Positions 17,076 to 26,455 of a stretch of 37,014 nt of DNA are shown one piece after another. The notes beneath the pieces are model-generated. The model did no database searches. It was not told where the DNA came from and saw only the letters and a program-made list of their open reading frames with translations. How positions within the stretch are numbered: position 1 is the first letter of the stretch; every line of letters begins with the position of its first letter. This DNA is from Desulfovirgula sp. GTDB taxonomy: Bacteria > Bacillota > Desulfotomaculia > Desulfotomaculales > Desulfovirgulaceae. The translations under genes were made by a program, and so were the position numbers. The stretch is from the NCBI GenBank assembly GCA_020725525.1, contig DYEX01000045.1:1-37014 (forward strand), in the 5' to 3' direction.

Positions 17076-18017
17076 ATGAACAACCTGGTAGAAAAACTGC
17101 TTCAAGGCGACCGGCGCAGTGCGGCCAGGTTAATCACTCTGATTGAAAATGATGCACCGGAAAAAAAGGATATTTTACAGCAGATATATCCCTATACCGG
17201 CCGGGCCCATGTGGTGGGCATTACCGGATCCCCGGGGGCAGGCAAAAGTTCCCTGGTCGACGAACTGACCAGGGAAATCCGCCGCGAGGTTCTGAAGGTA
17301 GGCATTATTGCGGTGGATCCCACCAGCCCCTTTTCGGGAGGAGCGCTGCTGGGCGACCGCATCAGAATGCAGGAACATGCTACCGACCGGGGAGTATTTA
17401 TCCGCAGCATGGGCACCCGTGGCAGCCTGGGGGGACTGGCCCAGGCAACGCGGGATGTAATCAGGGTGCTGGACGCCTTTGGCTGTGATGTTATTCTGGT
17501 GGAAACCGTGGGAGTAGGCCAGTCAGAACTGGATATTATGCATCATGCGGATACCACCCTGGTGGTTCTTACCCCCCAGGCGGGAGATCACATCCAGACC
17601 ATCAAGGCAGGGATCATGGAAATTGCCGATATTTTCGTCATCAATAAGGCTGACCTGGGTGGGTCAGGCAAAATGGTTACCGATATTGAAACCATGCTGG
17701 ACTTGAGCCCGTTAGTCAACGGGTGGCGTCCTCCGGTCCTCACCACCATTGCCATAGATCACCAGGGTATTCCAGAGCTCTGGGCAGCCATTAAAAGACA
17801 CAAGGCCTGGCGTAAGGAAAACAAAGCCGGAGCAAACAGGGAAAGGGTGCGCCGGGAACTGGCGGAAATAATTCAGCGCTACCTCTATCAGCTGATTTCC
17901 CGGGAACTGGACGAACGTTTTGAACACCTGCTGGAAAAAGTGGCGGAGCGCCAGTTAGATCCTTACTCGGCAGCCATGGATATAATCAAGCAATCCTGGA
18001 AAGGAGGATTACCGTAA
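17076..18017 (+). CDS. meaB: Methylmalonyl-CoA mutase-associated GTPase (MeaB/ArgK)
   Basis: The 313-residue G3E-type GTPase gates loading of adenosylcobalamin onto the mutase and protects it from inactivation. The P-loop GSPGAGKSS (51-59), the switch region [29 protein letters not shown] (Walker-B/switch) and NKAD base-recognition motif are all present. The C-terminal dimerisation region (about 260-313) is also present. ATG at 17076 has a GGGGGG site. Its stop overlaps the mutase start by one nucleotide (TAATG), which indicates translational coupling and matches the known physical interaction of MeaB with the mutase. Confidence 0.96.
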   Translation: MNNLVEKLLQGDRRSAARLITLIENDAPEKKDILQQIYPYTGRAHVVGITGSPGAGKSSLVDELTREIRREVLKVGIIAVDPTSPFSGGALLGDRIRMQEHATDRGVFIRSMGTRGSLGGLAQATRDVIRVLDAFGCDVILVETVGVGQSELDIMHHADTTLVVLTPQAGDHIQTIKAGIMEIADIFVINKADLGGSGKMVTDIETMLDLSPLVNGWRPPVLTTIAIDHQGIPELWAAIKRHKAWRKENKAGANRERVRRELAEIIQRYLYQLISRELDERFEHLLEKVAERQLDPYSAAMDIIKQSWKGGLP

Positions 18018-19678
18018 TGAACGATCAGCTGAAAGAGCTCCAGGAGGGCCTGGAAAAGTGGCGGCAAACCCGTTGTCAGATGAAGGACCGGGACTGCCGG
18101 TTTGAAACCGTTTCTGGCATGGAGGTTAAAGACCTCTACACTCCTCTGGACATCGAGAATCTTGACTATGAGCGGGATCTGGGGTTCCCCGGTGAATACC
18201 CCTTTACCAGGGGGGTTTACAGGAATATGTACCGGGGCAGGTTGTGGACCATGCGGCAGTTTGCCGGCTTTGCCACGGCCAAAGAATCCAACAAACGCTA
18301 TAAGTACCTCTTGGAAAAGGGGCAAACGGGATTAAGTGTGGCCTTTGACATGCCTACCATCATGGGTTACGACAGCGACCATCCCCGGGCACTGGGAGAA
18401 GTGGGCCGGGTAGGCGTGGCCATTGATTCCCTGCAGGATATGGAAACCCTCTTTGACGGCATCCCCCTGGATAAGGTAAGCACATCCATGACCATCAATG
18501 CCCCGGCTGCCGTCATCTGGTGCATGTATATTGCTACCGGAGAAAAACAGGGAGTGCGACCGGAACAGCTTACGGGCACCATCCAAAATGATATTCTGAA
18601 AGAATACATTGCCCAGAAATCCTGGATTTTTCCACCGGAACCCTCCATGCGCCTGATCACCGACATCTTTGCCTACGCCAGCCGTCACGTCCCTAAATGG
18701 AACACCATCAGCATCAGCGGTTATCACATCCGGGAAGCCGGCTCCACCGCCGTACAGGAACTGGCCTTTACCCTGGCCGACGGTTTTGCTTACGTGGAGG
18801 CCGGGATCAAGGCCGGGCTGAATGTGGATGAATTTGCCCCCCGTTTATCCTTCTTCTTTAATGCCCATATTGATTTCTTTGAAGAGATCGCCAAGTACCG
18901 GGCCGCCCGGCGCATCTGGGCACGGCGGATGAAGGAAAAATACGGTGCCAGGGACCCCCGCTCCTGGCTATTGCGTTTCCACACCCAGACTGCCGGCTGC
19001 AGCCTGACCGCCCAGCAGCCGGAAAACAACATTGTGCGCACCGCTTACGAAGCCCTGGCTGCTGTACTGGGCGGTACCCAGTCCCTGCATACCAACTCCA
19101 TGGACGAGGTGCTGGCCCTGCCTACGGAAAAGGCCGTCCAGATTGCCCTGCGCACTCAGCAAATCCTGGCTTATGAGACCGGGGTGTCCAATGTGATCGA
19201 TCCGCTGGCCGGTTCTTACTACGTCGAAGCTCTGACCAACAAGATGGAAGAAGAAGCGGAAAAATATTTTGAAGAGATCGAAAAGCGTGGCGGCGTCCTG
19301 GCCTGCATCGAGCAAAACTTCTTCCAGCAGGAAATTGCCGACGCCGCCTACCGTTATCAGCGGGCCCTTGACAGCAAACAGCGCATCCTGGTGGGAGTGA
19401 ATGAATTTGTCAATCCTGACGAAAAGCTTGAAATCGAGATTTTAAAAATCGATCCCGAAATCGAACAGGAACAGGTGGCCCGGCTGCAAAAACTGCGCCG
19501 GGAGCGCGACAATATCCGGGTCCAGGAAACCCTGGAAGCCCTGCGCCGGGCCTGTGAGGGGACGGAAAATGTCATTCCTTACATCCTGGACTGCGTGCGG
19601 GCCTATGCCACCGAGGGGGAAATCATCCAGGTCATGCGGGAAGTGTTTGGAGAATACAAGGAGAAGCCAACGTTTTAA
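18017..19678 (+). CDS. mcmA: Methylmalonyl-CoA mutase catalytic (TIM-barrel) subunit
   Basis: The 553-residue subunit carries the CoA-binding TIM barrel that interconverts succinyl-CoA and methylmalonyl-CoA. Diagnostic parts are [113 protein letters not shown] and [14 protein letters not shown]. The length fits the catalytic half only; the B12 domain is the separate gene at 19742. The ATG overlaps the meaB stop, with AAAGGAGG about 9 nt upstream. In anaerobes of this kind the enzyme serves propionate oxidation or formation. A related mutase such as isobutyryl- or ethylmalonyl-CoA mutase is less likely but cannot be excluded by eye. Confidence 0.95.
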   Translation: MNDQLKELQEGLEKWRQTRCQMKDRDCRFETVSGMEVKDLYTPLDIENLDYERDLGFPGEYPFTRGVYRNMYRGRLWTMRQFAGFATAKESNKRYKYLLEKGQTGLSVAFDMPTIMGYDSDHPRALGEVGRVGVAIDSLQDMETLFDGIPLDKVSTSMTINAPAAVIWCMYIATGEKQGVRPEQLTGTIQNDILKEYIAQKSWIFPPEPSMRLITDIFAYASRHVPKWNTISISGYHIREAGSTAVQELAFTLADGFAYVEAGIKAGLNVDEFAPRLSFFFNAHIDFFEEIAKYRAARRIWARRMKEKYGARDPRSWLLRFHTQTAGCSLTAQQPENNIVRTAYEALAAVLGGTQSLHTNSMDEVLALPTEKAVQIALRTQQILAYETGVSNVIDPLAGSYYVEALTNKMEEEAEKYFEEIEKRGGVLACIEQNFFQQEIADAAYRYQRALDSKQRILVGVNEFVNPDEKLEIEILKIDPEIEQEQVARLQKLRRERDNIRVQETLEALRRACEGTENVIPYILDCVRAYATEGEIIQVMREVFGEYKEKPTF

Positions 19679-19741
19679 CGGCAACAAGGCAATCTTCTTC
19701 ACACTATCGAAAACTTGACTGATTAAGGAGGGCAAGAATAT

Positions 19742-20140
19742 ATGGCCAGAAAGATTAGAGTACTGGTTGCCAAACCAGGCCTTGACGGCCACGACCGTGG
19801 TGCCCGGGTTATTGCCCGCGCGCTGCGGGACGCCGGTATGGAGGTAATCTATACCGGTTTGCACCAGACGCCGGAACAAATCGTAGAAGCCGCCATCCAG
19901 GAGGATGTGGATGTGGTGGGTTTGAGCATTCTTTCCGGGGCCCACATGACCCTGATCCCCAGGGTTACCCAGTTGCTCAGGGAAAACGGTGCAGATGATA
20001 TCATTGTTATCGGAGGAGGCACCATCCCGGAGGATGATATAAAGGCCCTTAAGGAGGGCGGCTGGGTCAAGGAGCTGTTTACCCCCGGCACACCTCTGGA
20101 AACCATCGTAGAGTGGATCCAGTCCAACGTAAAGGATTAA
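19742..20140 (+). CDS. Methylmalonyl-CoA mutase B12-binding subunit
   Basis: The 132-residue Rossmann-like cobalamin-binding protein has the base-off/His-on motif DGHDRG (Asp15, His17, Gly20), [24 protein letters not shown] and the GGGTIPEDD loop. It pairs with the catalytic subunit at 18017 to make the split form of the mutase that is common in Firmicutes and archaea. ATG at 19742 is preceded by AAGGAGG. The 63-nt gap after the catalytic gene has no terminator. Methylmalonyl-CoA epimerase and the carboxyl-transferase genes that complete the pathway are not in the window. Confidence 0.95.
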   Translation: MARKIRVLVAKPGLDGHDRGARVIARALRDAGMEVIYTGLHQTPEQIVEAAIQEDVDVVGLSILSGAHMTLIPRVTQLLRENGADDIIVIGGGTIPEDDIKALKEGGWVKELFTPGTPLETIVEWIQSNVKD

Positions 20141-20177
20141 TTTATCACAAATGTTCAGTTAAACCGCATTGTTAACT

Positions 20178-20393
20178 CTTAAGGCACGGCGTTGTCTAGA
20201 GCGAACGATTTTGCGGAACGCCGGTAACCCAGCACTCACTGAACTATGATGCTCTTACTAAGGCTGCTGTAACAAGCAGTAAATGCTGGTTTTTCCAGTA
20301 TAGCTTTTTCAGTGAGTGCTGGGCGGCCCGAAGTGAACCGTGGTGCTGTAGGCGCGGAGTATAGGAGTGAGCGGGACAACGCCGTGCCTTAAG
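20178..20393. repeat. Structured repeat element, copy 2: nested perfect inverted repeats
   Basis: An outer perfect 19-bp inverted repeat, CTTAAGGCACGGCGTTGTC (20178-20196) and its complement (20375-20393), encloses an inner perfect 16-bp one, CCCAGCACTCACTGAA (20228-20243) and its complement (20308-20323). Inside are small hairpins CTGCT/AGCAG and CTGG/CCAG. No frame longer than a few dozen codons is present. The right part (20340-20393), read on the minus strand, resembles the core of the element at 6106-6150. It sits between the mutase operon and its probable terminator, so it would be transcribed at the 3' end of that message. It may be a miniature transposable element or a structured RNA. 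Confidence 0.8.
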
Positions 20394-20409
20394 CGGATTG
20401 AAGTATTCC

Positions 20410-20442
20410 GGGGGAACCATACATTTTACGGTCCCCCCTTTT
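20410..20442 (+). terminator. Probable terminator of the mutase operon
   Basis: GGGGGAACC (20410-20418) pairs with GGTCCCCC (20430-20437) with a one-base bulge, followed by CTTTT. It lies downstream of the nested repeat and before the convergent cysteine desulfurase gene. Confidence 0.65.
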
Positions 20443-20451
20443 CGAAGTCCA

Positions 20452-21630
20452 CTAGCACCCGCAGCCGGTGCTGCCGTCGGGTGCGGGAATGTTTTTCTCC
20501 ACAATCTCTAAAAGGCACTTCAGGGCATACTCCACCTCGTCGGGCCGGTTAAAATACGAAAAACTGAAACGAACCAGCTTTTGCTCAAAAGTTCCCAGTG
20601 TACGGTGGGCGTCCGGAGCACAGTGCAGTCCGGCCCGGCAGGCAATGTTGTACCTCTGATCGAGAATGGCCCCGATATCGCCTGCCGGACGTTTTTCTAC
20701 GGCAAAGGAGACTACCGGTACCTGACGGGCCACATCTCCGGGACCGTATACCTTTATGCCCTGAATTTTCTTCAGCCCCTCCAGAAACTGCCTGGTCAAT
20801 TCCTGTTCGTGCCGCCGGATTTTCTCCATTCCTTCCCGGCGTATGAATTTAACCCCCGCCCCCAGGCCGGCCAGGCCAACCGTGTTCAGGGTACCGCTTT
20901 CGTAACGTTCTGGTAATACATCCGGCTGGCCGGGTACATCGGAGTGGCTGCCGGTACCCCCTTCCTTCAACGGTGTCAGCTCTACCCCCTCGGCGACATA
21001 TAATCCCCCCGTTCCAGGCGGGCCCAACAGACTTTTGTGGCCGGGAAAAGCCAGCAGGTCAATGTGCATCGCCTCAACGTCGATTTCCAGCACCCCTGCG
21101 GTCTGGGCCGCGTCCACAATGAAACGTAATCCCTTTTCCCGGGCCAGGCGGCCGATTTCGGCCACAGGCATGATGGTGCCGGTTACATTAGAGGCATGGG
21201 TAATGATAATGGCTACGGTATCAGGCCGAATGGCGGCGGCCGCATCTTCCACCCGGATGGCCCCGGTATGGTCGCAGGGCACCTTGGTCACCTCTATCCC
21301 CCGCTCCTGTAAGGTATGAAGCGGCCGGATAACCGAATTGTGCTCCATGGAACTGGTGACCACATGATCTCCGGGCTTCAACATCCCCTTGATGGCCAGG
21401 TTCAGCGCTTCAGTGGCATTCAAGCCAAATACGATCCGGTCGGGATTGCGAATGTTGAACAGCGCGGCCAGTTCCTTCCTCGTTTCGTCAACCAGGCGGT
21501 TGGCTGCCAGGGCCAGCTTGTGCCCCGCCCGGCCCGGGTTGGCTCCCACTTTCCGCAGGCAATGCTCCATGGCCACCAGCACTTCCGGCGGCTTGGGCCA
21601 GGATGTGGCGGCATTATCAAAGTAAATCAA
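20452..21630 (-). CDS. Cysteine desulfurase family protein (class V aminotransferase fold)
   Basis: The 392-residue PLP enzyme resembles the stand-alone cysteine desulfurase family, distinct from IscS and SufS. It starts with IYFDNAATSWPKP. The PLP-contact His97 lies in MEHNS, the Schiff-base Lys199 in FPGHKSLLGPPGTGG, and the candidate persulfide Cys337 in RAGLHCAPDAHRTLGT. The C-terminus ends in GSTGCGC, an extra cysteine pair that may accept or bind metal or sulfur. The start is TTG at 21630 with GGGGAG eight nt upstream; the longer frame to 21717 has no site. It is a single gene facing the mutase operon. Its sulfur acceptor is unknown; no iscU-like gene is adjacent. Confidence 0.92.
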   Translation of the reverse strand: MIYFDNAATSWPKPPEVLVAMEHCLRKVGANPGRAGHKLALAANRLVDETRKELAALFNIRNPDRIVFGLNATEALNLAIKGMLKPGDHVVTSSMEHNSVIRPLHTLQERGIEVTKVPCDHTGAIRVEDAAAAIRPDTVAIIITHASNVTGTIMPVAEIGRLAREKGLRFIVDAAQTAGVLEIDVEAMHIDLLAFPGHKSLLGPPGTGGLYVAEGVELTPLKEGGTGSHSDVPGQPDVLPERYESGTLNTVGLAGLGAGVKFIRREGMEKIRRHEQELTRQFLEGLKKIQGIKVYGPGDVARQVPVVSFAVEKRPAGDIGAILDQRYNIACRAGLHCAPDAHRTLGTFEQKLVRFSFSYFNRPDEVEYALKCLLEIVEKNIPAPDGSTGCGC

Positions 21631-21844
21631 CTTACTTTCTCCCCTTTTTCCCTGATAAAAGGTCCTGCTGTTAATATAGCCTTTTTGTTGACCAGTATAT
21701 GCAAGCTCGCAACACATGGCGATATCACTTACTGCCCGCCACTTCCGGTGCCCTGAGTTGTACCTGAAACAATGGTCTTCCCCTGCAACCGGTGCCGTTC
21801 ACATCGCAGACAAGTGTAAATTCCGGGCAAATTCCCGCAGTTCT

Positions 21845-22444
21845 TCAGTAAACACCCGGACCAGTCTCCTTCAATATGACCTGGATGAGCTGGTGCAGGT
21901 TCTCCAATCCTACCCGGCGGACTTCCACGGGCACCTGGGTATAATCGAAAAACTCGAGGATTTTTTCCTCTTCGAACGGCATTACCCCCGTATCCAGAAA
22001 CAATACACGTTCATAAATGCCGAAATTCTGACGTGCATCAATGCTATCCCAACCAAGCCCTTTGATGAATATTTGCTTCCAGTTTTCCAGCCAACCGGGC
22101 GTCAGGTAAAACGTCCTTGCCTCAGCATCAATCCTTGCCATATCCTCTCCCAGCAACATTTGAATGCAATTATCAGCCGATGCTACTGAGGCCCCATACT
22201 CCCCCGCCAGGGATTCTATTTCCGGATGACACAACCGACCGTACACCAGAAAGGGGCTACCACCCTCACCCACCACATCCGCAAGGGCGCCAGCCAGTGC
22301 CTCTTTTAGTTTAACCAGGTCCACATGCAGCGCCGGCTCCAGGTAAATTCTTTTAACATTACGGTCGCTGCCTCCGGCGTGTTCCGCAAACATCTGCTCC
22401 AGTTCCCGGCGCAGGATACCGCAACAAATCAGGCAGTCCGGCAT
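21845..22444 (-). CDS. DUF1638 domain protein
   Basis: The 199-residue protein has the DUF1638 pattern: an N-terminal CLICCGILRRELE, FLVYGRLCHPEIESL, and the central region ADNCIQMLLGED followed by TFYLTPGWLENWK and LFLDTG. Cysteines occur at the N-terminus (LICCG), in GRLCH and in DNCIQ and could bind metal or a cluster. The family is known from methanogens and acetogens near corrinoid methyltransferase systems, but its role is not established. It lies 78 nt downstream of the corrinoid-activator-like gene and shares its direction, consistent with one operon and a shared role. Confidence 0.82.
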   Translation of the reverse strand: MPDCLICCGILRRELEQMFAEHAGGSDRNVKRIYLEPALHVDLVKLKEALAGALADVVGEGGSPFLVYGRLCHPEIESLAGEYGASVASADNCIQMLLGEDMARIDAEARTFYLTPGWLENWKQIFIKGLGWDSIDARQNFGIYERVLFLDTGVMPFEEEKILEFFDYTQVPVEVRRVGLENLHQLIQVILKETGPGVY

Positions 22445-22522
22445 GATAAAACCCCTCCATATCTATTGTTTCCACCAATTGTATCCCGGCCCCTTTGCCG
22501 CCGGTGTCAAATATTTAACACT

Positions 22523-24106
22523 CTAACCATCCACCAGTCCCCGTTCAATTAACTTTGCCTTCACCGTGGGGAAATAGTCCAGGTTGGTGTGGGGCAGAAA
22601 TTTGCTACCCACGAATTTGTTCATAAAGACCTGGCTGGCGTTCAGCTCGAAGTAAGTGATATTGCGGGCAATGGCCTCGGCTTCCCGGCGCTTCTCGTTT
22701 GAAAGCAGCACCAGCCGTGTCCCTTCTCCCGAAGCGTTGCCCAGGCGTACCATTTTGTCCCGGGGTAAATCGGGGTAAAGGCCGATGGTGATGGCCGACT
22801 CCAGGTGCAGGTACTGGCCGAAGGCGCCGGCGGCATAGAAGCGGCTGATCCCGGAAAGATCGCAGCCCACACTTTCCAGCAACAATTCCAGGGCGGCATT
22901 AACCGCCCCCTTGGTGCGCATGAGATTGTTGATGTCCACCTGGGTAACCACAATGTCCTTACCGGTAGCCGATTGCGCCGCAGGCACCACCACGAATTCC
23001 GACCGCCCGTCCTTAAAACGCCCCGCCCGGTCGATGATACCCGCCAGCAACAGCTCGGCCAGGCAGTCCACCAGCCCGGAACCGCAAATACCCACCGGTG
23101 GCGCACCGCCAATGGTTGTGTAGCGCACCTCCCCGCTATCCGGGTCAATAGACACGCTGTCCACTGCCCCCGGCTCGGCACGCATGCCGCACTCAGCCAC
23201 ACCTCCCTCCAAAGCCGGCCCGGCGGCCCCGGCGCACCCCACCAGCCAGTCCTGGTTGCCCATAATAATTTCCCCATTGGTGCCAATGTCTACAAACAAA
23301 GAGAGTTCGGGCTGAAGGTGTAAACCACTGGCCAGTACGCCGGCAACAACGTCCCCGCCCACATAACTGCCCACGGAAGGGAGGCAGTAAACCGGTGCCA
23401 GGGGATTGATCTCCAGTCCCAGTTCACCGGCCGGTACAAGGCCCGGGTTATTTGCCACCGGAATGTACGGGGCCATGCAAATGCGGGAGGGGTCAAGCCC
23501 CAGAAACAGATGGACCATGGTGCTGTTGGCACCCACGGTAACGGCGCTGATCTCGCGCCCGGCCAGTCCATGCTCGCCAGTTAACCGCCTGATCAAACCG
23601 TTCAGAGTATCGAGGATGGCCCGTTGCAATTGCTCCAGGCCCCCGGGCGTGCCCGCCAGGTATATGCGGGTGAGGATGTCCTCCCCCAGGCCAACCTGCC
23701 CGTTGTAATCCGCTGCCGTGCCCATAATTCGCCCGTCGTGCATGTTCACCAGGTAAACCACTACGGTGGTCGTGCCGATATCTACGGCCAGGCCGTAATG
23801 GCGTTTGACGGTATCTCCGGGCTCCACATCCACCAGGTTCCACACCCCGGGAACCCCCGCCCCCACTGTGACCGTGACCCGCCAGTCCGCATCCCGCAAA
23901 ACAGTGGGAATGCGGCGCATTGCCACCAGGGGTACAACTACCGGCCCCAATAACTTCTCCAAAGCCGCTGCCAGCCTGTCCACATCGGCCCGGTTATCTT
24001 CCAAACTTGGTTCCGTGAGCTCCAGGTAAATTTTCCTGGTCAGGGGATCTAAAGCAATCCCTTCCCTGGACACCCCGCCGGTTAAAATCACCGCTTTGTC
24101 TGCCAC
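22523..24106 (-). CDS. Corrinoid-protein reductive activator-like ASKHA protein (DUF4445), no ferredoxin domain
   Basis: The 527-residue protein matches the linker plus ATPase part of RACE-type activators, which use ATP to re-reduce inactive Co(II) corrinoid proteins. Visible motifs are YGLAVDIGTTTVVVYLVN (about 104-121), VTVGANSTMVHLFLGL, FVDIGTNGEIIMGN, GVGCAGAAGPALEGG-like CAGAAGPALEGG, GICGSGLVD and the C-terminal FLPH. Typical members begin with a [2Fe-2S] ferredoxin domain of about 90 residues; here the GTG start at 24106, with AGGTG upstream, goes directly to the linker, so the domain is absent rather than frameshifted. The DUF1638 gene follows. No methyltransferase or corrinoid protein is nearby except the mutase B12 subunit on the other strand. 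Confidence 0.88.
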   Translation of the reverse strand: MADKAVILTGGVSREGIALDPLTRKIYLELTEPSLEDNRADVDRLAAALEKLLGPVVVPLVAMRRIPTVLRDADWRVTVTVGAGVPGVWNLVDVEPGDTVKRHYGLAVDIGTTTVVVYLVNMHDGRIMGTAADYNGQVGLGEDILTRIYLAGTPGGLEQLQRAILDTLNGLIRRLTGEHGLAGREISAVTVGANSTMVHLFLGLDPSRICMAPYIPVANNPGLVPAGELGLEINPLAPVYCLPSVGSYVGGDVVAGVLASGLHLQPELSLFVDIGTNGEIIMGNQDWLVGCAGAAGPALEGGVAECGMRAEPGAVDSVSIDPDSGEVRYTTIGGAPPVGICGSGLVDCLAELLLAGIIDRAGRFKDGRSEFVVVPAAQSATGKDIVVTQVDINNLMRTKGAVNAALELLLESVGCDLSGISRFYAAGAFGQYLHLESAITIGLYPDLPRDKMVRLGNASGEGTRLVLLSNEKRREAEAIARNITYFELNASQVFMNKFVGSKFLPHTNLDYFPTVKAKLIERGLVDG

Positions 24107-24206
24107 GTTTTACACCTCGTTTAACCACTCTGATGCCAGAATTATAACACAACTGTCTTGAGAAGAATGATTTCTTTTCTTGATGCTGATCATTAGATTT
24201 ATTCTT

Positions 24207-24261
24207 TGTAACAAAATCGTAACAGTTTCCCAACGACTTTGTGATAATTGAAGGGTATAAT
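24207..24261 (+). promoter_or_regulatory. Promoter with 11-bp-spaced repeats upstream of DUF2680 gene
   Basis: A perfect -10 TATAAT lies at 24256-24261 without a good -35. Just upstream, TGTAACA (24207-24213) and CGTAACA (24218-24224) recur at an 11-bp period, with a weaker CCCAACG at 24229-24235. Direct repeats at this spacing ending near the -35 position are typical of activation by OmpR/PhoB-family regulators, and one is encoded nearby (26452-27138). Confidence 0.5.
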
Positions 24262-24300
24262 AAGCCCAGATAAGAATTCCAGCTCAAGGAGGTGAATCCC

Positions 24301-24702
24301 ATGAAAAAGAAGCTGGTAATCATCCTGGCCACCGTCCTGGTCCTGGCCATGGCCGTCCCGGCTTTGGCAGCCACGGTATCCGCCGCCCTCACTCCGGAGC
24401 AGGCCAAAGAGTTGAGCACCCTGCACCAGCAAATAATCAACCTGAGAAAGCAAATGATAGACAAGTACGTGGAATATGGCCGGCTCACCCCGGAACAGGG
24501 CGAGCAAATCAAGGCCAACCTGGACGCCAGGCAGAAATTCTTTGCCGAAAATCCCGACCGTTTTGCCGGGTACGGCCCGGGCGTCTGCCCCGGTTTCGGC
24601 CCCATGGGCGGGAGGGGCGGTTGGGGGAGGGGTCCCGGCTGGGGGATGATGGGCGGTTACTGGAACAGTAACCCCAACCCCGCGCCCTCCACCGGCAGTT
24701 AA
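24301..24702 (+). CDS. Secreted DUF2680 protein with Gly/Met/Trp-rich tail
   Basis: The 133-residue exported protein has a signal peptide (KKK, hydrophobic core, likely cut after ALA near residue 23). A helical DUF2680 domain (about 30-88) includes LTPEQAKELSTLHQQIINLRK and GRLTPEQGEQI. A disordered tail (90-121) is rich in Gly, Met, Trp and Pro with one Cys. ATG at 24301 has a strong AAGGAGGTGA site. Related YckD-type proteins have no known activity. It lies between a divergent activator operon and a convergent two-component system, and the histidine kinase sensor loop has a similar Gly/Met-rich composition, suggesting a functional link. Confidence 0.85.
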   Translation: MKKKLVIILATVLVLAMAVPALAATVSAALTPEQAKELSTLHQQIINLRKQMIDKYVEYGRLTPEQGEQIKANLDARQKFFAENPDRFAGYGPGVCPGFGPMGGRGGWGRGPGWGMMGGYWNSNPNPAPSTGS

Positions 24703-24711
24703 AACCCGAGT

Positions 24712-24752
24712 AAAAAGAGGGCTTGTACACAAAGGGTACCAGCCCTCTTTTT
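24712..24752. terminator. Bidirectional terminator
   Basis: AAAAAGAGGGCT (24712-24723) and AGCCCTCTTTTT (24741-24752) form a perfect 12-bp stem with T-runs in both directions, between the convergent DUF2680 and histidine kinase genes. Confidence 0.93.
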
Positions 24753-24847
24753 CGATCATTTCGCCAAATATCCGGCCGGCGAGTGGGATAACGCGCCACT
24801 TATGCATTTTTGTGGGTTTTGCGAAACGTCTTATAATCAGCAGTTTT

Positions 24848-26455
24848 TCATGTATCCATCATAGCGGCTTCCAGGGTAATGGTAAAGGTAGCTCCTTGTC
24901 CCGGTTCGCTGTCCACTTTAATCTCCCCGCCATGCAGGTCGATGATCTGTTTGGCAATGGCCAGGCCCAGGCCGCTTCCGCCCCCAGCCCGCCGGCGGGA
25001 GGGGTCACCCTTGTAAAACCGTTCCCAAATGAGAGGTATTTCATGAGCCGGAATCCCCGGTCCCGTATCTTTTACGGCCACCTCCACCTTGCCGGCCGCC
25101 TGCCGGGCCGCAACTTCCACCCGGCCACCGGCAGGCGTAACCCTCAGGGCATTATCAATCAAGTTATATAGCACCTGGGCCAGGCGGTCGCCGTCGCCGC
25201 AAACCGGCGGCAAATCATCCGGCAAATGAACCCCCAGGAGTGTACCCTTTTCCCCGGCCACGCCGGCAAACCGTTCCACCACCTGGTTAACGAGCGCTTT
25301 CATATCCACCGGCTGTTTGCGCAGGGTGATCCGCCCTGATTCCATGCGGCGCAGGTCCAGGAGGTCATCCACCAGGCGGCGCAGGCGTAAAATTTCTTCC
25401 AGTATATTTTGCAGGTATTCCCGGCGCTGGCTTTCATCCCGGGCCAGGCCGTCCAGGATGGCCTCGGTATAACCCTGCATGATGGTCAGGGGTGTGCGCA
25501 GCTCGTGGGAAACGTTGGCCACAAATTCCTTGCGTGCTGCGTCGATCTTTTGCAAAGCGGATATTTTTTCCTGCAATTCCCGGGAAAGGGTGTTAAGTGA
25601 CTGGGCCAGGGCCCCGATTTCATCCCTGGAACGCACCGTCACCTGGCGGGTAAAATCTCCCTGGGCCATGGCCCGGGCAATCCGATTCATTTCCACCAGA
25701 GGCCTGGCCAGGGTGCGGGAGAGAAGGAGGCCGAGCAAGGTAGCCATTAAAGCCCCCAGGGCCAGGGCATAAAGGCTGGATTGCTGCAGGGCCTTAAGGT
25801 TTGCGGCCAGGGGAGCCACCGGAGCATGAATGAATAGCGCTCCAAAGACCTGTTTTTCCTTTTGCAGGGGGATGCCGGCTACCACCACATCGGCATTAAA
25901 AAAGGGGTTATATTCCCGGCGCACAACCCTTTCACCGGCCAGCACCCGCTGGATCTGTTCCCGGTCAAAGGGCAACATGGCGGCCAGACTCCCCCCTTCA
26001 CCGCGACTGGCAGGCGGTGTGGGGCAGGGTGCACCATCCATTGCCTCCTGGCCAAACCGGGACTGGGAGGATTGCTCATTACTTGCTCCACCTCGCCAGG
26101 GCGATCCCTGACCCCGGCCACCCCTGGACCAGGGGGCTCCCCCCATGTGGGGCATCATGCGGCCCATCCCCATGGCCTGCCAGTGCTCTACCAGCCCCCG
26201 GGGGTCAACCACCATCACGCTGGCATTCATCAACCGGGCGAGCAAGTCCACCTGCCGGGCCGCCAGATTGGGATCCTGCTGTTCTACCAGGATCTCCGCC
26301 AGTCTTTCCCCTTGTACCACCAACCTGGCCGTTTGCTGTTCGTAATAGATTTTTTCCAGGATGCCGGCCTGGATCAGCGCGGATAACCCCAAAACCCCTA
26401 CCACCAGAACCAGCATGGCCAGCCAGAGTTTGCCTACAATTCCCCGCAGCTTCAT
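24848..26455 (-). CDS. Membrane sensor histidine kinase
   Basis: The 535-residue kinase has TM1 (about 11-31), an extracytoplasmic sensor region (32-227), TM2 (228-246), HAMP (about 248-300), HisKA with His317 in [10 protein letters not shown], and an HATPase domain with [15 protein letters not shown] and GGSGLGLAI. The sensor region contains an unusual low-complexity insert (about 95-160) starting [12 protein letters not shown], then Gly/Arg- and Ser/Gln-rich, with one Cys. Methionine- and histidine-rich loops can bind Cu(I) or other metals, but that is inference here. The start overlaps the regulator's stop by 4 nt (ATGA), so the pair is coupled. It phosphorylates the regulator upstream in the operon. 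Confidence 0.95.
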   Translation of the reverse strand: MKLRGIVGKLWLAMLVLVVGVLGLSALIQAGILEKIYYEQQTARLVVQGERLAEILVEQQDPNLAARQVDLLARLMNASVMVVDPRGLVEHWQAMGMGRMMPHMGGAPWSRGGRGQGSPWRGGASNEQSSQSRFGQEAMDGAPCPTPPASRGEGGSLAAMLPFDREQIQRVLAGERVVRREYNPFFNADVVVAGIPLQKEKQVFGALFIHAPVAPLAANLKALQQSSLYALALGALMATLLGLLLSRTLARPLVEMNRIARAMAQGDFTRQVTVRSRDEIGALAQSLNTLSRELQEKISALQKIDAARKEFVANVSHELRTPLTIMQGYTEAILDGLARDESQRREYLQNILEEILRLRRLVDDLLDLRRMESGRITLRKQPVDMKALVNQVVERFAGVAGEKGTLLGVHLPDDLPPVCGDGDRLAQVLYNLIDNALRVTPAGGRVEVAARQAAGKVEVAVKDTGPGIPAHEIPLIWERFYKGDPSRRRAGGGSGLGLAIAKQIIDLHGGEIKVDSEPGQGATFTITLEAAMMDT

